DNA from: Yanghanlia sp047501535
Lineage (GTDB): Bacteria; Pseudomonadota; Gammaproteobacteria; Burkholderiales; Burkholderiaceae_B
Reading direction: 5' to 3'
Assembly: GCF_047501535.1 (NCBI RefSeq)
Contig: NZ_JAZDRJ010000004.1
Span: forward strand, 124,001-188,000
DNA length: 64,000 bases
Shown here: piece by piece, positions 44,440 through 52,901 of the stretch
Numbering within the stretch: the first letter of the stretch is position 1
Layout: each line of letters opens with the position of its first letter
Position numbers and translations under genes: made by a program
The notes under the pieces: generated by a model
The model's database searches: none
What the model was told of the DNA's origin: nothing
The model's input: the letters and a program-made list of their open reading frames with translations, nothing else

Positions 44440-45645
44440 ATGAGCAAGCCGCCCTACGACTTCAGCGCCACCTTCAAAACCCGGCGCCAGTTATTGAAAT
44501 TGTCCGCGCTGTTTTCCGCTTCCGCCGCCCTGCCTTTGCTGCAAATGGCCAATGCTGCACGGGCGGCAGAACCCGATGCACCTTTGCGTATTGGTTATTT
44601 ACCGATCACCGACGCCACACCGCTGCTGGTTGCACACCACAACAGCCTGTTCGAACAACAAGGCCTGGAAGTCGAAAAACCGCGCTTGTTCCGTAGTTGG
44701 GCGCAAATTGTGGAAGCGTTCTTGGCCGGCCAAGTCAATGCCGTTCACCTGCTTTCGCCCATGACGGTATGGGCGCGCTATGGCAGTAAGTCACCCGCCA
44801 AAGTCGTCGCCTGGAACCATATGTCAGGCTCCGGCCTGACCGTTCAGCATCACATCAACAGTGTGACGGACCTCGGCGGCACCACGGTGGCAATTCCCTT
44901 CTGGTATTCGCTACACAATGTAGTGCTGCAGCATCTACTTAAGAGCAAGGGCCTGGAACCGATTAGTGACGGCGAACCCGGCCCTAACCAGGTCAAGCTA
45001 GTGGTGATGGCGCCTTCTGACATGGTGCCCGCTCTGGCAAATAAACAGATCGCCGGCTATACGGTGGCTGAGCCCTTCAATGCCAATGCAGAAGTGCTGA
45101 AAGTTGGAAAAATCTTGCGTTTCACCGGCGACGTCTGGAAGGATCACGCCTGTTGTGTGGTGCTCATGCACGAGCAAGACCTTGAGCAGCGCCCCGACTG
45201 GTCGCAGAAGGTAGTCAATGCCATCGTGCAAGCTCAGGCATGGATCCAAGAAAACCGGCAGGAAACCGCCCGTATTCTGTCGCGGGACAACCCTCAAAAG
45301 TACACGCCGCACACTTACGAAGCCCTGGCCAACGTGCTGGAACCGGAACGCCTGGATGCGGCGCTTTACGAAAACTCCGGCGCCATGGTGAACACCGCCT
45401 GGAACCAGAAACGCATCGACTTCCAGCCCTACCCCTTCCCAAGCTATACGGAAGAACTCATACGAAAACTGCAGGGCACGCTGGTTTCAGGGCAAAACGC
45501 CTTCTTGCACGAGCTGGACCCCGCTTTCGTCGCCCGCGATCTGGTGGATGACCGTTTTGTGAAACAAGCCATTCACGCAAACGGCGGCCCCGCTGCTTTC
45601 GGCCTGCCCGATTCTTTCAGCCGCGAAGAAACCTTCACTGTTTAA
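44440..45645 (+). CDS. ABC importer substrate-binding protein (NrtA/SsuA-like), Tat-type signal
   Basis: 401 residues. N-terminal TRRQLLKLSALFSASAALP carries twin arginines, so export is probably by Tat. Then LRIGYLPITDATPLLVAHHNSLFEQQGLEV, the NMT1/SsuA-like start, with two lobes and a hinge. It captures the compound taken up by this system; the ligand cannot be read from sequence. It follows the ATPase by 30 bp with AAGGA-like ribosome sequence. Confidence 0.9.
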   Translation: MSKPPYDFSATFKTRRQLLKLSALFSASAALPLLQMANAARAAEPDAPLRIGYLPITDATPLLVAHHNSLFEQQGLEVEKPRLFRSWAQIVEAFLAGQVNAVHLLSPMTVWARYGSKSPAKVVAWNHMSGSGLTVQHHINSVTDLGGTTVAIPFWYSLHNVVLQHLLKSKGLEPISDGEPGPNQVKLVVMAPSDMVPALANKQIAGYTVAEPFNANAEVLKVGKILRFTGDVWKDHACCVVLMHEQDLEQRPDWSQKVVNAIVQAQAWIQENRQETARILSRDNPQKYTPHTYEALANVLEPERLDAALYENSGAMVNTAWNQKRIDFQPYPFPSYTEELIRKLQGTLVSGQNAFLHELDPAFVARDLVDDRFVKQAIHANGGPAAFGLPDSFSREETFTV

Positions 45646-45662
45646 CAGCTTCGGTGTCACTC

Positions 45663-46508
45663 ATGCGTTCGACAATCGCCCAGCCTTCCCACCCACATAC
45701 GTATAAACAACGTATATCAATACAACCTTCTCGGTGGAGGGGCCTGGGTGCTTCTTTTGCAAAACCGGCCTATGGCGTTGCGGGGCTCGCCGTACTGGTG
45801 TTGTTATGGTCGATTGGCACACATGTACTGGAATCCAACCTGCCGCTGGCTGCATCTCTCGCGCCTGACGCCACCTTTCAAAGCTTGTACGAGCTGGTTT
45901 CCACGGGTCAGCTCAACAGCCACACGCTGATGAGCTTGCAACGGGTACTGGTCGGCCTCGGGCTGGCATTGCTGATTGGCGTACCGGTCGGGCTGGCAGT
46001 GGGCAGTTCCAAAGCGTTGGAAAACGCCAGCGGCACCGCCTTCCAGTTCCTGCGCATGATTTCACCGCTATCATGGATGCCCATCGCCGTCATGGTTTTC
46101 GGCATTGGTGATGCCCCCATCTATTTCCTGCTGACCTTCGCAGCAGTCTGGCCCATCATCCTGAATACAGCAGCGGGGGTGCGCCAGCTCGACCCGAAAT
46201 GGTTGATGCTGGCACGCAGCTTAAGCGCCACACGCTCTGAAGTGTTGCTGCGCATCATCATGCCCGGGATTCTGGGCAACATCCTCACTGGCGCGCGCCT
46301 CGCCATTGGCGTGATCTGGATTGTTCTTGTGCCTTGCGAAATGCTGGGCGTCAGTTCCGGTTTGGGCTATTACATTCTGGATACCCGTGACCGGCTCGCT
46401 TATTCCGAACTCATGGCCGTCATTGTGTTGATCGGCGCACTCGGCTTTCTACTGGATGGCCTGGCACAAAAAGCGTACCGCTACTGGTCGCGCACCCCAG
46501 CGCGGTAA
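45663..46508 (+). CDS. ABC importer permease (BPD/SsuC type)
   Basis: 281 residues, about six helices; the EAA-type cytoplasmic loop reads ARSLSATRSEVLLRIIMPGILGNILTGAR (about residues 180-208). Start may be the ATG here or a GTG three codons upstream. Third component of the importer; its stop lies 17 bp from the convergent second fabI. Confidence 0.9.
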   Translation: MRSTIAQPSHPHTYKQRISIQPSRWRGLGASFAKPAYGVAGLAVLVLLWSIGTHVLESNLPLAASLAPDATFQSLYELVSTGQLNSHTLMSLQRVLVGLGLALLIGVPVGLAVGSSKALENASGTAFQFLRMISPLSWMPIAVMVFGIGDAPIYFLLTFAAVWPIILNTAAGVRQLDPKWLMLARSLSATRSEVLLRIIMPGILGNILTGARLAIGVIWIVLVPCEMLGVSSGLGYYILDTRDRLAYSELMAVIVLIGALGFLLDGLAQKAYRYWSRTPAR

Positions 46509-46525
46509 CGCCATGCCCACATGAC

Positions 46526-47281
46526 TTAGTTCAGAATGTGGTAGCCGCCATCTACATACATGGTGGTGCCGGTAATCGCACGAGCGCCGTCGCTGGCCAA
46601 GAACGCGCTCAGCGGGCCGACGTCCTGGATATTCACATTGCCCATGGGGGCACGCCGTGCATTCTCTTCAACCAAGGAGTCAAAGCTGGCAATGCCCGAA
46701 GCCGCTCGGGTCAGAATCGGCCCGGGGGAAATCGCATTCACGCGAATGCCCTGGCCGCCCAGTTCAGACGCCAGATAGCGCACGGTTGACTCCAAAGCCG
46801 CCTTCACCGGGCCCATGATGCCGTAATTGGGGATCACTTCTTCCCCGCCCAAGTAGCTCATCGTCATCAGGCTGCCGCCATCGGCCATCAAAGGCTCGGC
46901 CAGACGCGCCATACGCACGAAAGAGTGGCAGGAAATATCCATGGCCTTCAGAAAGCCCTCGCAGGAGCTGTCGGTCACCCGACCGTGAAGATCATCTTTC
47001 GGCGCAAATGCAATCGAGTGCAGCAGAAAATCAAGCTTGCCCCAGCGCTGGGAAACTTCATCAAACAAGGCCTTTAGCTGCTCGTCATCACGCACATCGA
47101 GCGGCCGCTGAATCTCGGCACCCACGGCTTGCAGCAGAGGCTCCACATGCGGCCGCGCCTTGTCATTCAGCCACGTCCCACCCAATGTGGCGCCGGCTTT
47201 GTGCAGCGCATCCGCACATGCCCACGCAATACTTTGATCATTGCCAATGCCAATCACCAAACCTTTTTTGCCCTTCAGCAC
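46526..47281 (-). CDS. Second enoyl-ACP reductase (FabI paralogue)
   Basis: 251 residues with FabI hallmarks: GKKGLVIGIGNDQSIAWACADAL, LLHSIAFAPKDDLHG, Tyr-x6-Lys in NYGIMGPVKAALE, and NAISPGPILTRAA. It differs clearly from the FabI at 12.7 kb and could be a resistance-type, divergent or specialised isozyme. A GTG start at 47281 with AGAGGG upstream fits better than the ATG five codons earlier, which lies just after a terminator-like hairpin. Confidence 0.88.
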   Translation of the reverse strand: MLKGKKGLVIGIGNDQSIAWACADALHKAGATLGGTWLNDKARPHVEPLLQAVGAEIQRPLDVRDDEQLKALFDEVSQRWGKLDFLLHSIAFAPKDDLHGRVTDSSCEGFLKAMDISCHSFVRMARLAEPLMADGGSLMTMSYLGGEEVIPNYGIMGPVKAALESTVRYLASELGGQGIRVNAISPGPILTRAASGIASFDSLVEENARRAPMGNVNIQDVGPLSAFLASDGARAITGTTMYVDGGYHILN

Positions 47282-47305
47282 GTTCTGCCCTCTCATCGTC
47301 AAAAA

Positions 47306-47327
47306 TGAGGGCCGACATCGGCCCTCA
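47306..47327 (-). promoter_or_regulatory. Hairpin with T-tract in the leader of the second fabI
   Basis: TGAGGGCCGA (47306-47315) and TCGGCCCTCA (47318-47327) form a 10-bp stem with a 2-nt loop, followed on the minus strand by TTTTT and, about 25 nt later, the fabI paralogue's start. It is shaped like a rho-independent terminator, so it could be an attenuator or the end of an upstream transcript. Confidence 0.6.
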
Positions 47328-47390
47328 CAATTAAACACTAATTGTAAACAATACGAACTAACTGTATTGCCACAACCTTACAAACACATT

Positions 47391-47411
47391 AAACCGGGAC
47401 AGACCCCGTTT
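47391..47411. repeat. REP-like dyad overlapping the htpG stop
   Basis: AAACCGGG (47391-47398), ACAGA, CCCCGTTT (47404-47411): a near-perfect stem. The core GGGACAGACCCCG is the kind of motif seen in REP/RAYT-type repeats; it covers the htpG stop codon. Confidence 0.4.
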
Positions 47412-49311
47412 AGAGCAGCAGTTTGTTCATGCGTTTGACGAAGCTGGCGGGGTCGTTGAGTGCGGCGCCTTCGGCCAGCATGGCCTGATCCAGCAACAGC
47501 AGCGACCATTCTTCGAATTCGTCGTCAGCGGCTTCTTTCACGCGGCCAATCAAGGCGTGCTCGGGGTTGATTTCCAGAATCGGCTTGACCTCGGGTGCTT
47601 CCTGCCCGGCGGAACGCAGCAGGCGCTGCAAGTGCGGGCTGAGTTCGTTTTCATCAACCACCACGCAGGCGGGGGAATCCACCAAGCGAGTGGTGACGCG
47701 CACTTCCTTGACCTTGCCTTCCAGCGCTTTTTGCATGCGCTCAACCAGCGGCTTGTTCTCTTCCGCAACTTCGGCCTGGCGCTTCTTTTCTTCCTCGTCA
47801 GCCAACGCGTCGAGATCCAGCCCACCCTTGGCGACGGAAACCAGCGGCTTGCCGTCGAAATCACGCAGGTAAGACAGCATCCATTCGTCCACGCGGTCGC
47901 TCAGCAGCAGAACCTCGATGCCTTTCTTACGGAATACTTCCAGGTGTGGGCTGTTGGCTGCGGCCGCATAAGACTCGGCCGTGACGTAGTAGATCTTCTC
48001 CTGGCCTTCCTTCATGCGCGCAACGTAATCGGCAAACGACACATTCTGCACGCTGCCATCGTTGTGGGTCGAGGCAAAGCGCAGCAGCTTGGCGATGCGC
48101 TCGCGGTTGGCAAAGTCTTCGCCCGTGCCTTCCTTCAGCACCTGGCCGAACTGTTCCCAGAATACCTGGTAGTCTTCAGTGCGATTTTCTGCCAAGTCTT
48201 CCAGCATGCTGAGAATACGCTTGGTCGAGCCATCGCGGATCGCTTTCACATCGCGGCTTTCCTGAAGGATTTCACGCGACACGTTCAGCGGCAGGTCGGC
48301 TGAATCGATCACACCCTTCACAAAACGCAGGTAGGTAGGCAGCAGTTGTTCGGCGTCGTCCATGATGAAGACGCGCTTCACATAGAGCTTGACGCCACGC
48401 CGGGCGTCGCGCTCCCACAGGTCGAACGGCGCACGCTTGGGCACATACAGCAGCTGGGTGTATTCGCTACGGCCTTCCACACGGTTGTGCGTCCAGACCA
48501 GCGGGTCCTCGAAATCGTGGGCGATGTGCTTGTAGAACTCTTTGTATTGTTCCTCGGTCACCTCAGACTTGGAACGCGTCCACAAAGCGCTGGCCTGGTT
48601 AATATTTTCCCATTCCGTGGTTTTCACCTGCTCGGATTTTTCCTCGTCCCACTCTTCCTTCAACATTTGAATGGGCAGGGAAATATGGTCGGAATAACGG
48701 CGCAGCACCTCGCGGATCTTCCAGCCGCTCAGGAACTCATCGTCAGGGTCACGCAGGTGCAGAACAATAGACGTGCCGCGATCCGCCTTTTCGACCGACG
48801 CCACGCTGAACTCGCCCTGGCCGTCGGATTCCCACAGAACGGCCTCGGTTTCGGGCACGCCTGCGCGACGCGACAGTACGGACACCTTGTCCGCCACGAT
48901 GAACGACGAGTAAAAGCCCACGCCAAACTGGCCGATAAGCTGAGCATCCTTCTGCTTGTCGCCAGTCAATTGTGAAAAGAACTCTTTAGTGCCGGAGCGC
49001 GCAATGGTGCCCAGATTGGCCACTGCCTCATCACGCGTCATGCCGATACCATTGTCGGAAATCGTGATGGTGTGCTTTTCTTTGTCGAAATCAACACGGA
49101 TGCGTAATTCCGCATCACCTTCATACAACTCGGGTTGATCGATCGCTTCAAACCGCAGTTTGTCGCAGGCATCGGATGCATTCGATACCAGTTCGCGCAG
49201 GAAAATCTCGCGATTACTGTAGAGCGAATGAATCATCAATTGCAGTAATTGCTTGACCTCAGCCTGAAAGCCAAGCGTTTCAGAAGTCACTGACGTGTCG
49301 GATTGACTCAT
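47410..49311 (-). CDS. htpG: Molecular chaperone HtpG (Hsp90)
   Basis: 633 residues. N-terminal GHKL ATPase domain with NREIFLRELVSNASDACDKLR, DNGIGMTRDE and GQFGVGFYSSFIVADKV; middle domain; C-terminal dimerisation domain. The ATG of MSQSDTSVTSETLGFQAEV is the family start. A sigma-32 type promoter precedes it. Its 3' end meets the second fabI region tail to head on the same strand, separated by the leader hairpin. Confidence 0.97.
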   Translation of the reverse strand: MSQSDTSVTSETLGFQAEVKQLLQLMIHSLYSNREIFLRELVSNASDACDKLRFEAIDQPELYEGDAELRIRVDFDKEKHTITISDNGIGMTRDEAVANLGTIARSGTKEFFSQLTGDKQKDAQLIGQFGVGFYSSFIVADKVSVLSRRAGVPETEAVLWESDGQGEFSVASVEKADRGTSIVLHLRDPDDEFLSGWKIREVLRRYSDHISLPIQMLKEEWDEEKSEQVKTTEWENINQASALWTRSKSEVTEEQYKEFYKHIAHDFEDPLVWTHNRVEGRSEYTQLLYVPKRAPFDLWERDARRGVKLYVKRVFIMDDAEQLLPTYLRFVKGVIDSADLPLNVSREILQESRDVKAIRDGSTKRILSMLEDLAENRTEDYQVFWEQFGQVLKEGTGEDFANRERIAKLLRFASTHNDGSVQNVSFADYVARMKEGQEKIYYVTAESYAAAANSPHLEVFRKKGIEVLLLSDRVDEWMLSYLRDFDGKPLVSVAKGGLDLDALADEEEKKRQAEVAEENKPLVERMQKALEGKVKEVRVTTRLVDSPACVVVDENELSPHLQRLLRSAGQEAPEVKPILEINPEHALIGRVKEAADDEFEEWSLLLLDQAMLAEGAALNDPASFVKRMNKLLL

Positions 49312-49352
49312 GTTGGGACCGTGCAAAAAAGTTTGTAAATATTTCCCTATCA

Positions 49353-49376
49353 GGCGTGTGGTTTTAACGACACGCC
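49353..49376 (-). promoter_or_regulatory. Leader hairpin of htpG
   Basis: GGCGTGT/ACACGCC stem with a 10-nt AT-rich loop in the htpG leader, about 42 nt before the start codon. A structural role (heat-labile or stabilising hairpin) is only inferred. Confidence 0.35.
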
Positions 49377-49390
49377 CAAGCTTCAAGCGT

Positions 49391-49418
49391 ATATTGGGTC
49401 GTTATAGGAAATTTCAAC
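49391..49418 (-). promoter_or_regulatory. Sigma-32 type heat-shock promoter of htpG
   Basis: On the minus strand GTTGAAA (49418-49412) and CCCAATAT (49398-49391) are separated by 13 bp, matching the sigma-32 pattern CTTGAAA-N13/15-CCCATNT. It lies about 80 nt upstream of htpG. Confidence 0.75.
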
Positions 49419-49555
49419 CCGCCTCATAGCCGGTTGTTTCCTGGCATCACACTGCAGCAAGGGCGGCATTGAACTAAACGCCGGAGTGTCTTGGCCACTG
49501 TCCTACGCCCCGGCTTTCCAAGAAGAAGCGCAAGCAACAATTTGGAGGCAATACC

Positions 49556-49681
49556 ATGCAGGCAGACGTCTTGTTCCGCATACTGAAAGGCTTGAGTTGG
49601 GTCGTCATCGCACTCATGCTGGTCAGCATCGTTTACGCGTCATTTACTTCCATCAAATACTGGGCCGGCATCGGCGTCTAG
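49556..49681 (+). CDS. 41-residue single-helix membrane protein upstream of norC
   Basis: Begins MQADVLFRILKG, then one hydrophobic helix (SWVVIALMLVSIVYASF), then SIKYWAGIGV. A strong GGAGG ribosome site lies eight bases before the ATG, and the stop is nine bases before norC. Too small for most gene finders. Likely a small subunit or assembly peptide for NO reductase; its role is not established by the sequence. Confidence 0.75.
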   Translation: MQADVLFRILKGLSWVVIALMLVSIVYASFTSIKYWAGIGV

Positions 49682-49690
49682 GAGGAAGCT

Positions 49691-50557
49691 ATGAACAAAC
49701 GCCAAACGCGGCTCTTTGCCATTGCCTCGACAGCCATCGCGACGCTCATATTTCTTGTGCTGACCGTCGATAGCCACCGCCAGTTTCCCACCCTTACCAA
49801 CGCCGACACCATCACTGATGAAGTCGTACGGGGGCAGAAAGTCTGGCATAACTACAACTGTATTAACTGTCACACCATCTTTGGCGAAGGCGCTTACTAC
49901 GCGCCCGACCTCACGAAAATCACGCAGCTGCGTGGTGCGCCGTACCTCACGGCATTCATGAAAGACCCATCCCAGTTTTACGACGAACAAAAGCACCGGC
50001 GCCTGATGCCCAACCTGGGCATGAGCGACCAGGAAATCTCCGACGTCATTGCTTTCATGGATTGGGTCAGCAAGGTTGACAACCAAGGCTGGCCGCCACG
50101 GCCCATTCTGGTGGTGGGCAGTTCCATACCCGGCACCGACCTCAGCATGGCTCAGCAAGAAGTCGAAGGCGAAGGTGTCGCTGCCGGCCTGCCGCCGGGT
50201 GCGCGCCCTGTGGCCCCTGATAATTCACCCATCGCACTGGGCGAAGCGCTGTTCCGCACGGCTGTCCCCACCTGTCAGGCGTGCCACAGCATGGCACCGG
50301 GCGTGAATCTGGCCGGCCCCTCGCTGGCAGGCCTGGAGGCATTCTTTGAACAAATCAAAGCATCGGGCGAATACACCGGTGAAGCTACTACGGCCGAAGA
50401 GTTCGTGCGCGAATCCATCGTTAACCCGAGCGCATGGCTGCACCCCGGCCCCATGTATTCAGCAGATGGCACGTCTTTCATGCCACCTAGCTACGGCGAC
50501 GATCTGACAGAAGAACAGATCGACCATCTCGTTGCTTATCTCCTGTCGTTCAACTAA
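49691..50557 (+). CDS. norC: Nitric oxide reductase cytochrome c subunit with an added second haem domain
   Basis: 288 residues against about 150 for usual NorC. N-terminal helix anchor, first haem motif CINCHT (about 57-62) with the NorC consensus EGAYYAPDLTKI after it; then a linker and a second cytochrome domain with CQACHS (about 195-200) and axial Met candidates in GTSFMPPSYG. Electrons flow from periplasmic donors via NorC to NorB. A 5'-GGAGG site precedes the ATG. Confidence 0.9.
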   Translation: MNKRQTRLFAIASTAIATLIFLVLTVDSHRQFPTLTNADTITDEVVRGQKVWHNYNCINCHTIFGEGAYYAPDLTKITQLRGAPYLTAFMKDPSQFYDEQKHRRLMPNLGMSDQEISDVIAFMDWVSKVDNQGWPPRPILVVGSSIPGTDLSMAQQEVEGEGVAAGLPPGARPVAPDNSPIALGEALFRTAVPTCQACHSMAPGVNLAGPSLAGLEAFFEQIKASGEYTGEATTAEEFVRESIVNPSAWLHPGPMYSADGTSFMPPSYGDDLTEEQIDHLVAYLLSFN

Positions 50558-50570
50558 GAGGGGGCCTGCC

Positions 50571-51995
50571 ATGCGATACAAATCACAATCCGTTGCCTAT
50601 TGGTACTTCGCCCTGGCTTTGGTCCTGTTCGGCCTGCAGCTCGTCTTCGGCTTGCTATCGGCGTCCAAATACCTGGGGCCTGATCCACTTCTCAATATTC
50701 TGCCCTTTGACGTCACCAAAACCATTCACACCAACCTTCTGATTGTGTGGGTGCTGACAGGCTTCATGGGCGCCACATACTGGATCATTGCCGACGAATC
50801 GCGCTCTGAACTCTACAGCGTGAAACTGGCTTACATCCAGCTAGGCATCTGGGCCATCATGGGCGTCACAGCAGTCATTGGATACCTGTTTGGCTACGGC
50901 ACAGGCAATAAATTGCTGGAACAGCCTCTGCCACACAAGATTGCCATCGTGGTCTGCATGCTGATCTTTCTCTACAACATCGTCATGACGATACGGCAGT
51001 CAGGCCGCTTCACCACTACCGAAGGCGTGTTGTTGCTTGGCCTGGCCAGCTCAGCCGTGCTGTACCTGCCGGCCTTGCTCAGCTGGGATAACTACGTCAT
51101 CGCTATCTACTACCGCTGGTGGACCATCCACCTGTGGGTAGAAGGCGTATGGGAAATGATCCAAGGCTCCTTCTTGGCTTATCTGCTCATCCGCCTCTCG
51201 GGAGCCGACCGCGAAGTCCTGGAAAAATGGCTGTATGTCATTGTTGGCCTCGTGTTTATTGCGGGCATTCTGGGTACGGCCCACCACTATTACTGGGTGG
51301 GTGTGCCGCATTACTGGCTACCCTTGGGCGGTTTCTTTAGCGCTCTGGAACCCGTTGCCCTGGTCGGCATGGCGATGTACGCCTACTTCTCTATCCGCCG
51401 CGGCGGTGTGCGCCACCCCAATGTGCTGGCCTTGCACTGGACCATCGGCAGCGCATTGTTCACCTTGTTTGGTGCCGGTTTGTTGGGCCTGGCCCACACC
51501 TTCCCCGCCATCAACAAATGGACGCACGGCACGCTGATCACCGCCATGCACGGCCACGCCGCCTTCTACGGTGCCTATGCCATGATTGTCATGGCCGTCA
51601 TCAGCTATGCCCTGCCCACCCTCACCCAAAACCGCAAAATGGAAGGTAGCGCCGTGGGTTACTGGGCCTTCTGGCTGCAAATGGGCGGCATGTTCGGCAT
51701 GACACTATCGTTCGCCACTGCCGGCATTGGCCAAGTTTACTTGGAGCGCGTACTGGGCATTGGCTATCTGGACGTGCAACTGAAGATCCAGATCCATTTC
51801 GTCATGCTGATCATCACCGCCTCCATGTTTGCCATTGGCGTGCTGCTCTTCATCTACGACTTCTTCCGCCACGCCCCGCGGTTGGAACCCATTGACGAAA
51901 CGGAACTGTTCCCCGATACCCCTCCGCTGCGTGGCCCAAGCCACTTCCAAGCCGGCCATACAGGAGACGCAAGGCTGAATGAACAAGTTGGATGA
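50571..51995 (+). CDS. norB: Nitric oxide reductase large subunit (cNOR)
   Basis: 474 residues, 12 helices, haem-copper-oxidase fold. Haem and non-haem iron ligands are seen in TIHTNLLIVW, TAHHYYWVGVPHYW and AMHGHAAFYGAYAM. It reduces two NO to N2O at the cytoplasmic membrane. Without the long N-terminal helix pair of quinol-type qNOR, so it needs NorC. Start ATG 50571 is 13 bp after norC; it overlaps norQ by 17 bp. Confidence 0.96.
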   Translation: MRYKSQSVAYWYFALALVLFGLQLVFGLLSASKYLGPDPLLNILPFDVTKTIHTNLLIVWVLTGFMGATYWIIADESRSELYSVKLAYIQLGIWAIMGVTAVIGYLFGYGTGNKLLEQPLPHKIAIVVCMLIFLYNIVMTIRQSGRFTTTEGVLLLGLASSAVLYLPALLSWDNYVIAIYYRWWTIHLWVEGVWEMIQGSFLAYLLIRLSGADREVLEKWLYVIVGLVFIAGILGTAHHYYWVGVPHYWLPLGGFFSALEPVALVGMAMYAYFSIRRGGVRHPNVLALHWTIGSALFTLFGAGLLGLAHTFPAINKWTHGTLITAMHGHAAFYGAYAMIVMAVISYALPTLTQNRKMEGSAVGYWAFWLQMGGMFGMTLSFATAGIGQVYLERVLGIGYLDVQLKIQIHFVMLIITASMFAIGVLLFIYDFFRHAPRLEPIDETELFPDTPPLRGPSHFQAGHTGDARLNEQVG

Positions 51996-52881
51996 CGCAC
52001 TACAACCCCTGGGGCCGGATGCTTACGCAGCGTCCGGCCCGCAAATAAACGAAACACAGGCCAAGGCGGCGCAACTGGCACAAGACGGCCTACGCCCGCC
52101 GCCTGACATAGAACCTTACTACCTGGCCACACACGACGAAATTCAGCTTTTTGAACTGTGCCATGAAAACGGACTGGCCGTCATGCTAAAAGGCCCGACC
52201 GGCTGCGGCAAAACCCGCTTCGTCGAGCACATGGCCTGGAAGCTACAACGCCCGCTGGTGACGGTTTCCTGCCACGACGACCTAAGCGCCAGCGACCTGA
52301 TTGGCCGCTATCTCATTCATCACGATAGCGTCCAATGGCAGGACGGCCCCCTGACTACCGCGGCTCGCCTGGGCGCCATCTGTTATCTAGACGAAATCGT
52401 CGAAGCTCGCCAGGACACCATCGTGGTGCTGCATTCGCTCACCGACCACCGCCGCACGCTCACCATCGACAAAACGGGTGAAGTACTGGAAGCCGCCCCG
52501 GGTTTCCAAATGGTGATTTCCTACAACCCCGGCTACCAGCGCATGATGAAAGACCTAAAGCCCAGCACCCGCCAGCGGTTTGTGGCGCTGGATTTCGACT
52601 TCCCCGCGCCAGATCACGAAGCTGGCATCGTGGCCCATGAAGGCGGCATCAGCCACCAGGATGCCCAGACGCTTGTCGCACTGGCCGGCAAGCTGCGCGC
52701 GTTTCAGGATCGAGGTCTGGCCGAAGCCCCCAGCACACGGCTGCTGGTTGCCACAGCTCAGTTAATGAAACGCGGCATCGGTATCAAACGTGCCTGCCAA
52801 GTGGCACTGGTTTCGCCCTTGTCGGATGACGCCGGGCTGCTGGACGCCATGAACGACTTGCTGGACCTTTCCCTGGCATAA
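51979..52881 (+). CDS. norQ: NorQ (MoxR-type AAA+ ATPase for NOR maturation)
   Basis: 300 residues. Walker A GPTGCGKTRF, Walker B ICYLDEIVEA, sensor and arginine finger region SYNPGYQRMMKDLKPSTRQRF. Works with NorD to insert the non-haem iron into NorB. Overlaps the norB end, an ATP-driven assembly gene in its usual place. Confidence 0.95.
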   Translation: MNKLDDALQPLGPDAYAASGPQINETQAKAAQLAQDGLRPPPDIEPYYLATHDEIQLFELCHENGLAVMLKGPTGCGKTRFVEHMAWKLQRPLVTVSCHDDLSASDLIGRYLIHHDSVQWQDGPLTTAARLGAICYLDEIVEARQDTIVVLHSLTDHRRTLTIDKTGEVLEAAPGFQMVISYNPGYQRMMKDLKPSTRQRFVALDFDFPAPDHEAGIVAHEGGISHQDAQTLVALAGKLRAFQDRGLAEAPSTRLLVATAQLMKRGIGIKRACQVALVSPLSDDAGLLDAMNDLLDLSLA

Positions 52882-52901
52882 GGCCGGGCTAGGCGCGCGA
52901 C

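Noticed and set aside
49312..49555. NsrR, NorR or FNR-type operator for the nor operon
   Set aside because: I could not find a convincing match to any of these consensus sites by eye.
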